DNA from: Anaerolineaceae bacterium
Lineage (GTDB): Bacteria > Chloroflexota > Anaerolineae > Anaerolineales > Villigracilaceae
Direction of reading: 5' to 3'
NCBI GenBank assembly: GCA_009772985.1
Contig: WOUS01000001.1
Coordinates: 367,242 to 431,241 of the forward strand
DNA: 64,000 bases
Positions 16,718 through 25,553 of this stretch are shown here, one piece after another. The position numbers and the translations under genes are program-made. How positions within the stretch are numbered: the stretch's first letter is position 1; each line of letters begins with the position of its first letter. The notes under the pieces were generated by a model. It saw only the letters and a list, made by a program, of their open reading frames with translations. It was not told where the DNA came from and did not search any database.

Positions 16718-19700
16718 TTACGGGTCGTTCCTGACTTCGATGGCATCCACGTCCATGTAGGGGCGGGTGGTTGAGACAAATATCTGCTGGAGCCTGACCG
16801 TGTGTGTGCCGTACGGCATGGTCGGGACGACGAGCTCGGAATCCCACGTGGCTCTCCAGATGGTGGTCGAGTTGTACAAGTTCAACGTCGTCACTTTGAT
16901 CCCGTCCAGGTAGACATCCACTATGCCCCGGTTGGGCGCCTTGACATAGTTGAGGATGAACCGGTTACCGGTGAACGAGAAGATCACCTGGTTGTTGGCG
17001 GCGGCCCCGGTGGTGGTAGCGGTTGCCATGTGCAGGGTGCTGCCATAGGAAACGGTAAGGCTGGGGTAGAAGGTCCAAGCGCCCAGATAGACAATGTTCG
17101 GGTTGGGGTCGTCGTGCATGCCGACTGCCAGCGGGGAGGTCGGCGCGGCCTGCAGGCCGGGCGAGTTCGACAGCCCGCCCAGGTTGCCGACATCGTCCTT
17201 GGCGCGCACCGAGAAGTAATATGTGTTGCCGGGGAAGAGGCCGGTGACTGTCATTGTCTCTGGTGTGCCGAAGGGACCGGGGACCGGCACGCCAACCGTG
17301 ATGGGCGTGGCCGCGGTCCAGAGCACCTCGGTGCTGATGGGGGTGTTGCTGTAGCGTACCTGGTAGGAGGCGGCGGTGCCGCTGATGCCGTCGTCGCCGA
17401 CCGCGTCCCAGGTCAGGGTAACCGAGCCGGGGGCGGCTCCGCTCGCGCCGTTCAGGTTGATGATGGCGGCCGGCGGCACGCTGTCGGGAATGGTGATGGC
17501 GTCCACGTCCACATAGGTGCCGCTGAAATGCACTAGGCGGACGGTGTGGATGCCCATCGGCACGGTCGGGCTGATCCATTTCTTCTGCCAGACGGTGGCG
17601 AGGCTGTACATGTTGAGGGTGGCCACCTTGACGTTGTCAATGTACACATCCATCTTGCCGCGGTTGGCGGCGGCGGTGTAAGTGAGCGTGAACGAAGCGC
17701 CGGAATAGTAGAAGGTGGCCGAATTGCCGACGGTGTTGGAGAGATGCAAGGTCTTGAGGTAAGGCCCGGTTATGAGTGGGTAGTAGATCCATGCGCCGCC
17801 GTAGGAAATGTTGCTGTTGTTGTCGTCGTGGACTCCCATGCCGAGCGGGATGACGACCTGCGCCGCGGCGTCCGGCGAGTTGGAGAGGCCGCCCTGGTTG
17901 GCGACTTCATCCTTGGCGCGCACGGCAAAGTAGAACGTGGCGCCGGGGGTCAGGCCGGCCGCGGTCATGCTTTGCGGGCTGCCGCCTGCAGCCGGGACCG
18001 GCAGGCCGCTCGTGATGGGGGTGGCCGCGTTCCAGGCACTCTCGCTCGTGATGGGACTCGCGCTGTAGCGCACCAGGTAACTGGTGGCTGTGCCGGCGGT
18101 GATGTCGTCGCCGGGGGCGGTCCAGGTCAGGTTCACGCTGCCGCCGCTCGTTCCGGTGGCAGCCGCCAGGTTCGAGATGGCTGCGGGCGGGACGATGTCG
18201 GGGACAGGCACCACGATCAGGCCGTCAATGTCGGCGTAAATCTGGCCTGGTAATGTCCCATCAACATGGACGAAGCGCAGGGTGTGCACGCCGGCCGGGA
18301 TGGCCGGGCTGGTCCACAGTTTTTTCCAGACGGTGGTCGTTCCGTACATGTTGATGGTGGCAAACGGCGTGACGCCGTCATCCAGATAGACATCCATCTT
18401 TTCGCGGTTGGCACCCTGGGTGTAGTAGAGTTTGAAACCCGTGCCGTAAATGGTGACGGTGGCGCTGTCGCCCAGGCCTTTGGAGAGGTGCAGGGTGCTG
18501 AGGTAAGGCCCGCCGAAACTGGGGTAATTTGTCCAGTTGGTCCCGATGGTCGGGTAGTTGGGGACCGGCGTGGGGGCGTAGACGAAGGCCGGGTGCTGGT
18601 CATCGTAGGTGCCGCCCGACAGGGCTGGGACGAAGTTGGCAGTGATGGACATGGGGCCGCTCACCGTGAAGGTCAGCGGGTTGCTGGTGCTGGTCAGGCT
18701 GCCGGTCCAGTTCTTCAGGGCGTAGCCGGAGGATGCCAGTCCCACCAGTTCGACGGTGGCGCCCTCGCCGTACCCGCCCGGGCAGTTGGACGGCGGGTTG
18801 AAGTAGATGCTGCCTCCGCCAACGGGCGTGACGGCCGCGCTGAACGCGTAGCAGATCAGGCGGTAGTTGGCGGTGACGGTGTGGTAACTGGCCGGCATGG
18901 TGACTTCATTGGTGAGCGCCGTGCTGGTATCGTCGTTCGTGCCGGTCCAGGAGTCCATTTCCCAGTGCGCGGCGGGGCTGGCGGTCAGGCTGATGATGGT
19001 GCCGGGCAGGTACTGCCCCGGCGCGCAGCCCTGGCTCTTGATGGGATCGGCAGCCGGATCGGACCCCTCGCCGGTGTGCGTCAGGGCCAGGGTGTAGCAG
19101 TCGGTGACCGGGCCCTGCCCCGACCAGGTGGTGAAGTTGACCGCCATCTCGGGGGTGATGCGCAGGCCGCAGTTGTTGCCGGACAGGCAATCGGTTTCCG
19201 GGAACACGAATCCGCCCGCGTCGAACAGGTTGATGCCGGTGGCATAGAAATGCCCGCCGTCGTTGACCCAGATGGGGGCGCCGTCCTGCCCGGCATCGCC
19301 GAAGTCGGTATCCATGCCGTAACTCAGGTGGGTGTCGCTGATTTGGGTCAGCGGACCGCTGTCCCACCACAGGCAGGCGGCAGTCCCGACGCCGCACGCG
19401 GCATCTTTATCCATGGGGTAGCCGGCCAGGTTGGCCGTGCCGGTCAGGTAGTAGTTGCCGAGGTACGAATCGCTGAAGTAGCCGTATTCCATCCAGCCGG
19501 TGGAATAGCCAATGGTGGCAGATGGATCCAATTGCACCGCGCCGTAGTCGTACAGCGGGTCGCCGCTGTTCACCCAGGCATCGGTGGAGTAGGTAAGGAT
19601 GGCTTGCGCCATCCCATAGGGCTGGGTGGTGCCGTCCTGGCCGGGTGTGACGTCGGCGCGGTTGGTCCAGCCGTACACGGGGTCATAAACGCAATGCCCG

Positions 19701-20077
19701 GCGGTGACGATGGTGTGGGGTCCGATAAAGTAACCGGTGCAGATTTTATTTGGTCCCGATGGATACGTGAACAGGATCTGGGCGATGTACCGCCAGGGGA
19801 TGCTGTCAGTGGGCGTGATGCGGATGCGGTCGTCGTTTTCCGGGAGCGGGACCACCGACATCTCTCCTGGGGCAGCTGCCATGCTGTCGAGCAGGGTCTG
19901 GTGGTCCACCCCTCCCTGTTCGAGCGGCGGCGACTGCACCGGGGTGTGCGGGTCTGTGCCTTCAGCCTGGGCGCGGGCGGGGACGGCGGCGCCCGGCATC
20001 CCGAAGAGCGATGCCACAATCACCACCAGCGCGGCCGCGCGCAGGATCTTGCCGGGTAAACTGGTTCGTGCATTCAT
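16718..20077 (-). CDS. Secreted trypsin/V8-fold protein with InlB-like, Fn3 and beta-sandwich repeats; catalytic serine replaced
   Basis: This 1119-residue protein begins with a signal peptide (about 1-36, cut near ARAQA). A chymotrypsin-fold domain follows (about 75-320), with TAGHC (H128) and YDYGAVQL (D177). The nucleophile motif reads GQDGAPIW, with Asp265 where GxSG is expected. Next come two InlB-B-like repeats (about 325-480, ending NWTG...ITANFVP), then three similar beta-sandwich modules (about 485-630, 750-865, 990-1115) separated by two Fn3 domains (PPAAISNL and PPAAIINL starts). GGAGGTGA precedes the ATG. It is probably a cell-surface or secreted binding protein with a degenerate protease domain. 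Confidence 0.85.
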   Translation of the reverse strand: MNARTSLPGKILRAAALVVIVASLFGMPGAAVPARAQAEGTDPHTPVQSPPLEQGGVDHQTLLDSMAAAPGEMSVVPLPENDDRIRITPTDSIPWRYIAQILFTYPSGPNKICTGYFIGPHTIVTAGHCVYDPVYGWTNRADVTPGQDGTTQPYGMAQAILTYSTDAWVNSGDPLYDYGAVQLDPSATIGYSTGWMEYGYFSDSYLGNYYLTGTANLAGYPMDKDAACGVGTAACLWWDSGPLTQISDTHLSYGMDTDFGDAGQDGAPIWVNDGGHFYATGINLFDAGGFVFPETDCLSGNNCGLRITPEMAVNFTTWSGQGPVTDCYTLALTHTGEGSDPAADPIKSQGCAPGQYLPGTIISLTASPAAHWEMDSWTGTNDDTSTALTNEVTMPASYHTVTANYRLICYAFSAAVTPVGGGSIYFNPPSNCPGGYGEGATVELVGLASSGYALKNWTGSLTSTSNPLTFTVSGPMSITANFVPALSGGTYDDQHPAFVYAPTPVPNYPTIGTNWTNYPSFGGPYLSTLHLSKGLGDSATVTIYGTGFKLYYTQGANREKMDVYLDDGVTPFATINMYGTTTVWKKLWTSPAIPAGVHTLRFVHVDGTLPGQIYADIDGLIVVPVPDIVPPAAISNLAAATGTSGGSVNLTWTAPGDDITAGTATSYLVRYSASPITSESAWNAATPITSGLPVPAAGGSPQSMTAAGLTPGATFYFAVRAKDEVANQGGLSNSPDAAAQVVIPLGMGVHDDNNSNISYGGAWIYYPLITGPYLKTLHLSNTVGNSATFYYSGASFTLTYTAAANRGKMDVYIDNVKVATLNMYSLATVWQKKWISPTVPMGIHTVRLVHFSGTYVDVDAITIPDSVPPAAIINLNGASGAAPGSVTLTWDAVGDDGISGTAASYQVRYSNTPISTEVLWTAATPITVGVPVPGPFGTPETMTVTGLFPGNTYYFSVRAKDDVGNLGGLSNSPGLQAAPTSPLAVGMHDDPNPNIVYLGAWTFYPSLTVSYGSTLHMATATTTGAAANNQVIFSFTGNRFILNYVKAPNRGIVDVYLDGIKVTTLNLYNSTTIWRATWDSELVVPTMPYGTHTVRLQQIFVSTTRPYMDVDAIEVRNDP

Positions 20078-20290
20078 AACTCACCTCCGAACGATTAAAA
20101 CGGGTAAATTACAGCGAAGGAAAGATAGACTAATTCATTATATCTTTCGCTCATTCTGATTTTAACCGGATATTGGTTGGATTATCATAACAGATTGATT
20201 AAGTATCTTTACAATCGGTTTTCCGTCGTTTGCCGGAAATACAGGTCAGCGCCGGGGGCGATGCCCGGCGCTGGCGGTTTCTGTATAGGT

Positions 20291-20341
20291 AAGGCGAAAT
20301 TCATTTCGCTGAATGATAGGGCGGAATTAATTCCACCCTAC
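20291..20341. repeat. Two adjacent palindromes (GGCGAAATTCATTTCGCT and TAGGGCGGAATT/AATTCCACCCTA)
   Basis: Two short hairpins follow each other at the end of the 260-bp gap upstream of the protease-like gene. The second contains the TAG stop of the methyltransferase-like gene at 20338. The rest of the gap (20078-20290) is AT-rich with no supportable ORF and presumably holds the protease promoter. Confidence 0.75.
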
Positions 20342-21162
20342 GTCCGGCGGGCGAGTACCTGCATCTGGGTCACGCTGTCGGTCTGATCGTCCCCGGTCAC
20401 GAACCCGGGCCGGACCCGGGAGCGGAGGCGCGCGAACGCGGCCTCATCCCGCTCGAGCACGGTCATCTCCACCTGCGGGAAATGGCTCTCGAAAACCTGG
20501 CGGTAATCGCCCAGCCGGAAGCGGTTCAGGTTGCTGGTGGGGTTCAGCCAGTTCCGCCAGGCGCGCTCCGAGAAGGTCAGCATCTCGAAGGGGTATTTGA
20601 AGAAATGGTCGCGCAGGTCCACAAAGTGCAGGTGCGCGCCGCCGGGCAGGGTCAGCGCGGCCAGGGCAGCGGTGATGCCGTCCATGTCGGCGGCGGGCAG
20701 GTGCTCGAAGACCGAGGCGCTCAGCGCCAAGTCCACGGGCGGGAAGAGGCGCTTCTGCGCGGCTGTGCGGATGTCCTCTTGCACGAGGGTGATGAACTCC
20801 GGGCGCGGCCAGACCTCCGCGCCGCGCGCCAGCAGGCAGTCTTGCGCGGCCGGCAGCAGGTCCCGGTTGCGACGGTGGTCGGGCGGGGCGAAGCGGTCGC
20901 ACAATACCACGTGCGCCGCGCCGCGGCGGAGCAGGTCCACGCCCAGGGCGAACCGTCCGCCGTAGCCGAAAACCAGCACGCGCTTCCCGGCGAGAGTCAG
21001 CCCGTGGGCGGCGAGCGTTTCGGCGTAGCGCGCCGCGGCAAGCGCCGGTTCGCGCGTCTCCAGCCCGGGGCGGATGATCCAGCCGCGGCGCAGCAGGAAG
21101 CGGGTCAGCCTTTCGGGGAGGAAGTGGCGGGCGAGGCGGGGGAGCAGGTAGCGCAGGTTCAT
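20338..21162 (-). CDS. SAM methyltransferase-like protein
   Basis: This 274-residue protein has a Rossmann motif VLVFGYGGRFALGVDLL near residues 56-72, VVLCDRF and a DLALSASVFEHLPAADMDG stretch that matches the motif III region of class I methyltransferases. Motif I is atypical (GYGGR). The ATG at 21162 lies five bases after the end of the large membrane protein gene. Its stop is inside a palindromic repeat. It probably acts on the same glycan as its neighbours; the substrate is unknown. Confidence 0.75.
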   Translation of the reverse strand: MNLRYLLPRLARHFLPERLTRFLLRRGWIIRPGLETREPALAAARYAETLAAHGLTLAGKRVLVFGYGGRFALGVDLLRRGAAHVVLCDRFAPPDHRRNRDLLPAAQDCLLARGAEVWPRPEFITLVQEDIRTAAQKRLFPPVDLALSASVFEHLPAADMDGITAALAALTLPGGAHLHFVDLRDHFFKYPFEMLTFSERAWRNWLNPTSNLNRFRLGDYRQVFESHFPQVEMTVLERDEAAFARLRSRVRPGFVTGDDQTDSVTQMQVLARRT

Positions 21163-21167
21163 GGTTA

Positions 21168-23528
21168 TCACGGGTTCAGGTATTGGGCGCAGGCTTCGGT
21201 ATTTTCGCGCGGCGTGAGCAGTTGTACGCCAGCATCTTGAAGTGTGATGAGTGGTTGGTAGAAACATAGGGTGGGAACGGATACCCACTGTACCCAGGCA
21301 TCGTTTTCCTCGCCGAAATTTTTCGTCCGGCCAGCGTAATTGATTTTCAGAGGCTCGGTGATGATGAGGGCGAAGCGGCGGTTTGCCAGGTCGCGGTAGT
21401 AGGAGGCGAAATAGGCCGCGTTGCCGCCCATGGCCTGGTCCATCATGTATTTCTTTTCGTAATCCGGCGTGAACGGCACATCTTTGATAAAGCCGAAGGT
21501 CAGCAACTGGCGCTGGTCCATGAAGAGAATTTCCCCTTTATCCTGATAATCTTTGACAGTTGCCTGTAGAAAGTTGAGGGAAGCATTTGTGGTCTCCGCA
21601 GAAGGCACAAATGCAGGCGTGGTCACGCGCCAGGCATTCCATGCCGGGATGAGCAGGAACAGCGCCAGCACGGCCTGCGCCCTGCGCGGCCATGCAGCGG
21701 GGGCCAATCGGCCATCTCGGTGGAGGGCGTGGGCGGCCAGCCCGGCCAGTAGCGCGATGGTCAGGAGGTAAAGGTCCAGGTTGTGGAGGTCGCCGCCGCC
21801 GCCGATCTTCATGCTCATGATAATGCCCGCGCCGAGGAACGCCAGCGAAGCGCCCGCCGCGGCGGCGGCCTGCACCCAGTCCATTTTCCAGCGGCGGGTG
21901 GCAGCCAACCAGACAAGCAGCACGACCAGCGGACCGGAGGCCAGCAGGATGCCCGGCAGGATGCCGGCCGGGTAGGTGGCGTTCGCCCACAAGCGGTACC
22001 ACAGCAGCGGCTGCTTGCCAATAATATCAGACGATCTATTCCAAACGTTGCCCCAGGAGGCCAATATGCCGGGCAGGACTCCCAGCAGGGCCAGGGCGGC
22101 GGTGGGCCAGATGCGCTGGAGGAAATTCCCTTTCCGCTGGGGATAGTAGAGCAACAGGTCGGCCAGCGCGCCCCAGGCGCCGGGTCCCACCGCCCACGTA
22201 AAGCGGCTGAGGCCGGCTGCCAGGCTGGTGGCTACCAGCGAGGCGGCGCGCACCCAGGGGTTCCTGACGAACAGGAATGGCAGGAAGAGCGTTAGCGCCA
22301 CCAGCAGCGGCGGCAGGACCGGTCCCTGGAGCAGGTAGAGGGTCATCCACAGCAGGAAGGGCGGGAACAGGCGCGAGGTCCGCACCGGGCGGGCGAGCAG
22401 CCAGCCGACGGTCAGCGCCGGGACGGTCAGCAGGAAGACGTTCCACAGGCGGTGCGCCCAGATGGGCAGGCCGGGGATAAGGAACAACGACCCCCACAGG
22501 GCGTAGCGCCCGGGCGAGAAATAAGGCACTTCCAGTTTGCCGGGATAGTTGTAAAGATTGCTGGCGAAGGTCAGGGAATAATCATAGAAGCGATTTCCTT
22601 CCGACCAGCCAAGGGAGAAAGGATAGGCGGTCACGCCGGTGAGTCGGTTGGAGATCACGGTGGCGAAGAGCAGCAGGCCGGCGGCGGTGATCCAGCCTTC
22701 GGGCGTTACCAGCTGTTTCTTCTCTTTGCTGACCAGCACTGCCAGGCCGACGAGCGCAAGCAAGAAGACGCTCAAGCGGGGAAGCAAGTAGGCGGCATAA
22801 TTCTCCCGACCTTCCAGATAAAGCAGGAGCAGAGGCGCGCAAGCCAGGAGGATACCAAAGAGCCAGCGCAGCCAGCCGGCGCAGTCGCGCCAGGCAGTCA
22901 GCTGATTACGCCAGACAGCCATTCGATCACGCCAGACAGACAGCCGGGTCTGCACCTTTGGGAAGACATCCAGGTGGTAAAGGAAAATTGCGACTCCCGC
23001 TGCCAATACTGCGCCGATCAGCGTCACGCCGCGGTAGATAACGGCGAGGGGGGTCATCAGTCGAACTTCATTAACTGCTTCAAGGTACCCCAGCCATGCC
23101 AAGGCTAATACCAGGATATGCCAATCCGGCGGATTCTCCTCACGGCCAGCCGAAAGCGCGGCGAGTTGAGCCATGCCAAGCAGGAAAAGTGTGCGCGTCC
23201 ACAGGCCGGTGAAGACCACCTGCCAGGGCGAGTACAGGAAGAACCAGATCACAAAACCCAGGCAGGCCGCCAGCGCTGCCCAGCGGAACCAGCGCAAGTG
23301 GCCGGCGTTGAGCGGGAGCCGCCCCGCCTCATCCGGTCCCCAGATGGACAGGAGCAGCGCGGCCAGTCCGCCCAGGAGCAGGAGCGCCGCGGCGGCAATC
23401 GTCAGCAGGTGGAGCGGGGAGAGTAGAACATCCCAGTTTCGCTGAATGGCCAAGGCCTCGCGCATCTCTCCCACACAGGCCCAGCCTAGTGCCAGGAGAA
23501 GAACGGTGAGAAGGATTTTTCTCGTCAT
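21168..23528 (-). CDS. GT-C-like multi-pass membrane protein with repeat-derived insertion
   Basis: This protein of about 786 residues has many transmembrane segments and a C-terminal soluble region. It carries a motif GGGGDLHNLDLYLLT near the end of the membrane domain, seen in related membrane glycosyltransferase-like proteins. A segment reading LSVWRDRMAVWRNQLTAWRD is encoded by a word repeat at 22889-22945 and is probably a cytoplasmic loop expansion. An in-frame ATG at 23555 is an alternative start; neither has a strong Shine-Dalgarno sequence. The donor and acceptor are unknown. Confidence 0.72.
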   Translation of the reverse strand: MTRKILLTVLLLALGWACVGEMREALAIQRNWDVLLSPLHLLTIAAAALLLLGGLAALLLSIWGPDEAGRLPLNAGHLRWFRWAALAACLGFVIWFFLYSPWQVVFTGLWTRTLFLLGMAQLAALSAGREENPPDWHILVLALAWLGYLEAVNEVRLMTPLAVIYRGVTLIGAVLAAGVAIFLYHLDVFPKVQTRLSVWRDRMAVWRNQLTAWRDCAGWLRWLFGILLACAPLLLLYLEGRENYAAYLLPRLSVFLLALVGLAVLVSKEKKQLVTPEGWITAAGLLLFATVISNRLTGVTAYPFSLGWSEGNRFYDYSLTFASNLYNYPGKLEVPYFSPGRYALWGSLFLIPGLPIWAHRLWNVFLLTVPALTVGWLLARPVRTSRLFPPFLLWMTLYLLQGPVLPPLLVALTLFLPFLFVRNPWVRAASLVATSLAAGLSRFTWAVGPGAWGALADLLLYYPQRKGNFLQRIWPTAALALLGVLPGILASWGNVWNRSSDIIGKQPLLWYRLWANATYPAGILPGILLASGPLVVLLVWLAATRRWKMDWVQAAAAAGASLAFLGAGIIMSMKIGGGGDLHNLDLYLLTIALLAGLAAHALHRDGRLAPAAWPRRAQAVLALFLLIPAWNAWRVTTPAFVPSAETTNASLNFLQATVKDYQDKGEILFMDQRQLLTFGFIKDVPFTPDYEKKYMMDQAMGGNAAYFASYYRDLANRRFALIITEPLKINYAGRTKNFGEENDAWVQWVSVPTLCFYQPLITLQDAGVQLLTPRENTEACAQYLNP
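22889..22945. repeat. Word repeat inside membrane protein coding sequence
   Basis: CGCCAGACAG and CGCCAGGCAG words repeat and encode WRDRM, WRNQL and WRDC in frame. It is one of several coding intrusions by locus-specific short repeats. Confidence 0.75.
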
Positions 23529-23559
23529 CTTGCTCTCGATCCTGATCCGGGTCATCGGT

Positions 23560-24558
23560 TCAGGCCGGTTTCTCGAACCAGTAGAAGTGAGCCTTGCGCG
23601 CCCCGCCCATCTCGTGTGCGATCAGGCGCAATCCCAGCGCATCGCCCAGCGAGATCATCTCCTCCCGCATGTAGAAGCGGGCGAACGGCGTCAGGAAATC
23701 GTCGCCAAACTGCTCCCACGACCGCCGCGGGCCGGGGAAGAAACTTTTCTGAAAAACGGCGAGGGCGAACGAGAGGGCGAGGTAGTAGAGCGGGAAGGCG
23801 GTCACTTTCAGGACGAGATCGCCGAGTTGGGGACCGAGGACCTTTCGCACCGCCTTGACCTGCGGGCTGACGAAGAAATACAGCGAGCGGTAGAGTCCCT
23901 CCCAGGAATAAACGCCGAGCATTAATTTCCCGCCCGGCTTGAGCACGCGCACCAGTTCGCGGAAACTCATGATCGGGTCGGGGGTGTGATGGATGACGCC
24001 GTAGGAGACGACCATGTCGGCGGATGCGTCCCGCAGCGGCAGGCGCAGATTGGAGCCGAGCGCGGCGGGCGCCTCTACCGGCGGCCGGCGGACGTATTTC
24101 AGCGAGCCGTACGCCAGGTCAATGCAAAATGGGGTGACGCCCCGGTGCTGCTTGAACACCTCGGCGATGGCGCCCTTCCCGGCGCCGACTTCGACCACGA
24201 AGCCCAGGTCTTTGAACCAGGCGGCATACTTTTCCTCGCGCAGCCAGCGGCCGAGCGGGATGTTGTCCAGCGCCATGTAGTTGTGGCAGGGTTTCTGGTC
24301 GTAGTGGCGCATCACTTCGTTGTGCTTCTCAGCCTGGTGTTTCGAAAATATCTCTTCGGCCTTTTCCCCGTGCAGCGGGATGCCGGCGTCCGGGCGCAGG
24401 TCGGGGATGTCTTCCATGAACAGGTAACGCAGACCGGAGGCCTTGCAGACCAGGCTGGGCGTCCCCTGTTCACTGATCTCGATTTCGAGCGGCTTGCGCG
24501 AGACCGGATCGCAGATGAACTTCAAATAAGGTTGAATGGCATTTTCCATCGTTGACAT
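23560..24558 (-). CDS. Class I SAM methyltransferase with Trm112-like N-terminus
   Basis: This 332-residue protein begins with LKFICDPVSRKPLEIE...SGLRYLFMEDIPDLRPD, a Trm112-like module with few cysteines. A methyltransferase core follows (VVEVGAGKGAIAEVF, FCIDLAYGSLKYV, ADMVVSYGVIHHTPDP and VLKPGGKLMLGVY). The ATG at 24558 has AGGAG six bases upstream. It lies between a flippase-like gene and a GT-C-like gene. Modification of a lipid-linked sugar is plausible. Confidence 0.87.
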   Translation of the reverse strand: MSTMENAIQPYLKFICDPVSRKPLEIEISEQGTPSLVCKASGLRYLFMEDIPDLRPDAGIPLHGEKAEEIFSKHQAEKHNEVMRHYDQKPCHNYMALDNIPLGRWLREEKYAAWFKDLGFVVEVGAGKGAIAEVFKQHRGVTPFCIDLAYGSLKYVRRPPVEAPAALGSNLRLPLRDASADMVVSYGVIHHTPDPIMSFRELVRVLKPGGKLMLGVYSWEGLYRSLYFFVSPQVKAVRKVLGPQLGDLVLKVTAFPLYYLALSFALAVFQKSFFPGPRRSWEQFGDDFLTPFARFYMREEMISLGDALGLRLIAHEMGGARKAHFYWFEKPA

Positions 24559-24572
24559 TGGCAACTCCTGTG

Positions 24573-25535
24573 TTATTTTACCGCTAGAGGCGGGTCGTTT
24601 TGTGAATGATTCTCTGCTTTCCTTTGTCCGGCCAGATTCAATAAATCCCGCCAGCCGAAAAACAGGCGCACGCCGCCAAGCAGGCTGACAGACATCGTCA
24701 CCAAACGGGAAAGGAGCGCCGCGGCCACGGCCTGTTCCAGCGAGGCACCCTGCAGCACGAGCAGGTAGGTGACGCTGCCTTCCAGGATGCCGAGACCATT
24801 GATGGCGATGGGAATCAAGGCGACGAAATAAGAAAGTTCCGCGATCCCGGAGGCCTGCCAGTAGGAGACGTGGATGCCCACCCCCAGGGCGATCACCCAG
24901 AAAGAGGCGAACGCCAGGCCGATGGAAAGCCAGGAAAGCGCCAGCGCGGGCAGGACGCAGGCGGGCGAGACGAACCACTTGCGCACCTCCCGCCAGGTGC
25001 GGACGAGGCGCTCGCGCAGTTTCGGCCAGCCCATCCACCCGGCAAGGCCGAGGACCGGGAGTAGGCCGCCCCGTCCCAAGCCGGGCAGGGTAAGGCCTTC
25101 CAGCGTCAGCGCGAGCGGCAGGAGCAGGACCATGCCGGCCAGGTTGTACAGCCGGTCGGCGGCCACCGAGGCCACGATCACGCCGCGCTTTTTTTCTCCC
25201 TGCGCCGCGCCCGCCATTTTGACAACGTCCCCTCCGATCGTGGTGGGCAGGAAATTGGATGCGAACGCGCCGACGAAGACCAGTCCCAGCAGGCGGGCGA
25301 AGGGGATCTCCAGTTTCTGGAAGCGCAGCAGGAAATGCCAGCGCACGGCGATGACCACCTGGGAAAGCGTGAACAATCCCGCCGAAACCGGCAGGCACCA
25401 CCAGTCCATTTGTTGCAGGTAAGGCCAGGCTGCCGCCCAGTCCACGCGGCTGAGGAGATAGCCGATCAGCGCCAGCGGGACAACGATCCGCAGCGCATTG
25501 AAAAGCACGCGAGACAGGGAGGTTTTCTTTTTCAT
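24573..25535 (-). CDS. Flippase-like lysylphosphatidylglycerol-synthase-type membrane protein
   Basis: This 320-residue integral membrane protein has about eight transmembrane segments and the features VFVGAFASNFLPTTIGGDVVKM, VASVAADRLYNL and IPIAINGLGILEGSVTYLL. These are hallmarks of the LPG_synthase_TM / UPF0104 (AglD-like) family. Members are linked to lipid or polyprenyl-glycan handling. It sits just after asnB in transcription order. The precise role is unknown. Confidence 0.88.
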   Translation of the reverse strand: MKKKTSLSRVLFNALRIVVPLALIGYLLSRVDWAAAWPYLQQMDWWCLPVSAGLFTLSQVVIAVRWHFLLRFQKLEIPFARLLGLVFVGAFASNFLPTTIGGDVVKMAGAAQGEKKRGVIVASVAADRLYNLAGMVLLLPLALTLEGLTLPGLGRGGLLPVLGLAGWMGWPKLRERLVRTWREVRKWFVSPACVLPALALSWLSIGLAFASFWVIALGVGIHVSYWQASGIAELSYFVALIPIAINGLGILEGSVTYLLVLQGASLEQAVAAALLSRLVTMSVSLLGGVRLFFGWRDLLNLAGQRKAENHSQNDPPLAVK

Positions 25536-25553
25536 GCCGGACCTCTGGCCTGG

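Noticed and set aside
18266..20059. Plus-strand open frame of about 600 codons opposite the protease-like gene
   Set aside because: It is a mirror of a clear coding gene with a signal peptide and domain repeats; its sequence is low in complexity and without motifs.
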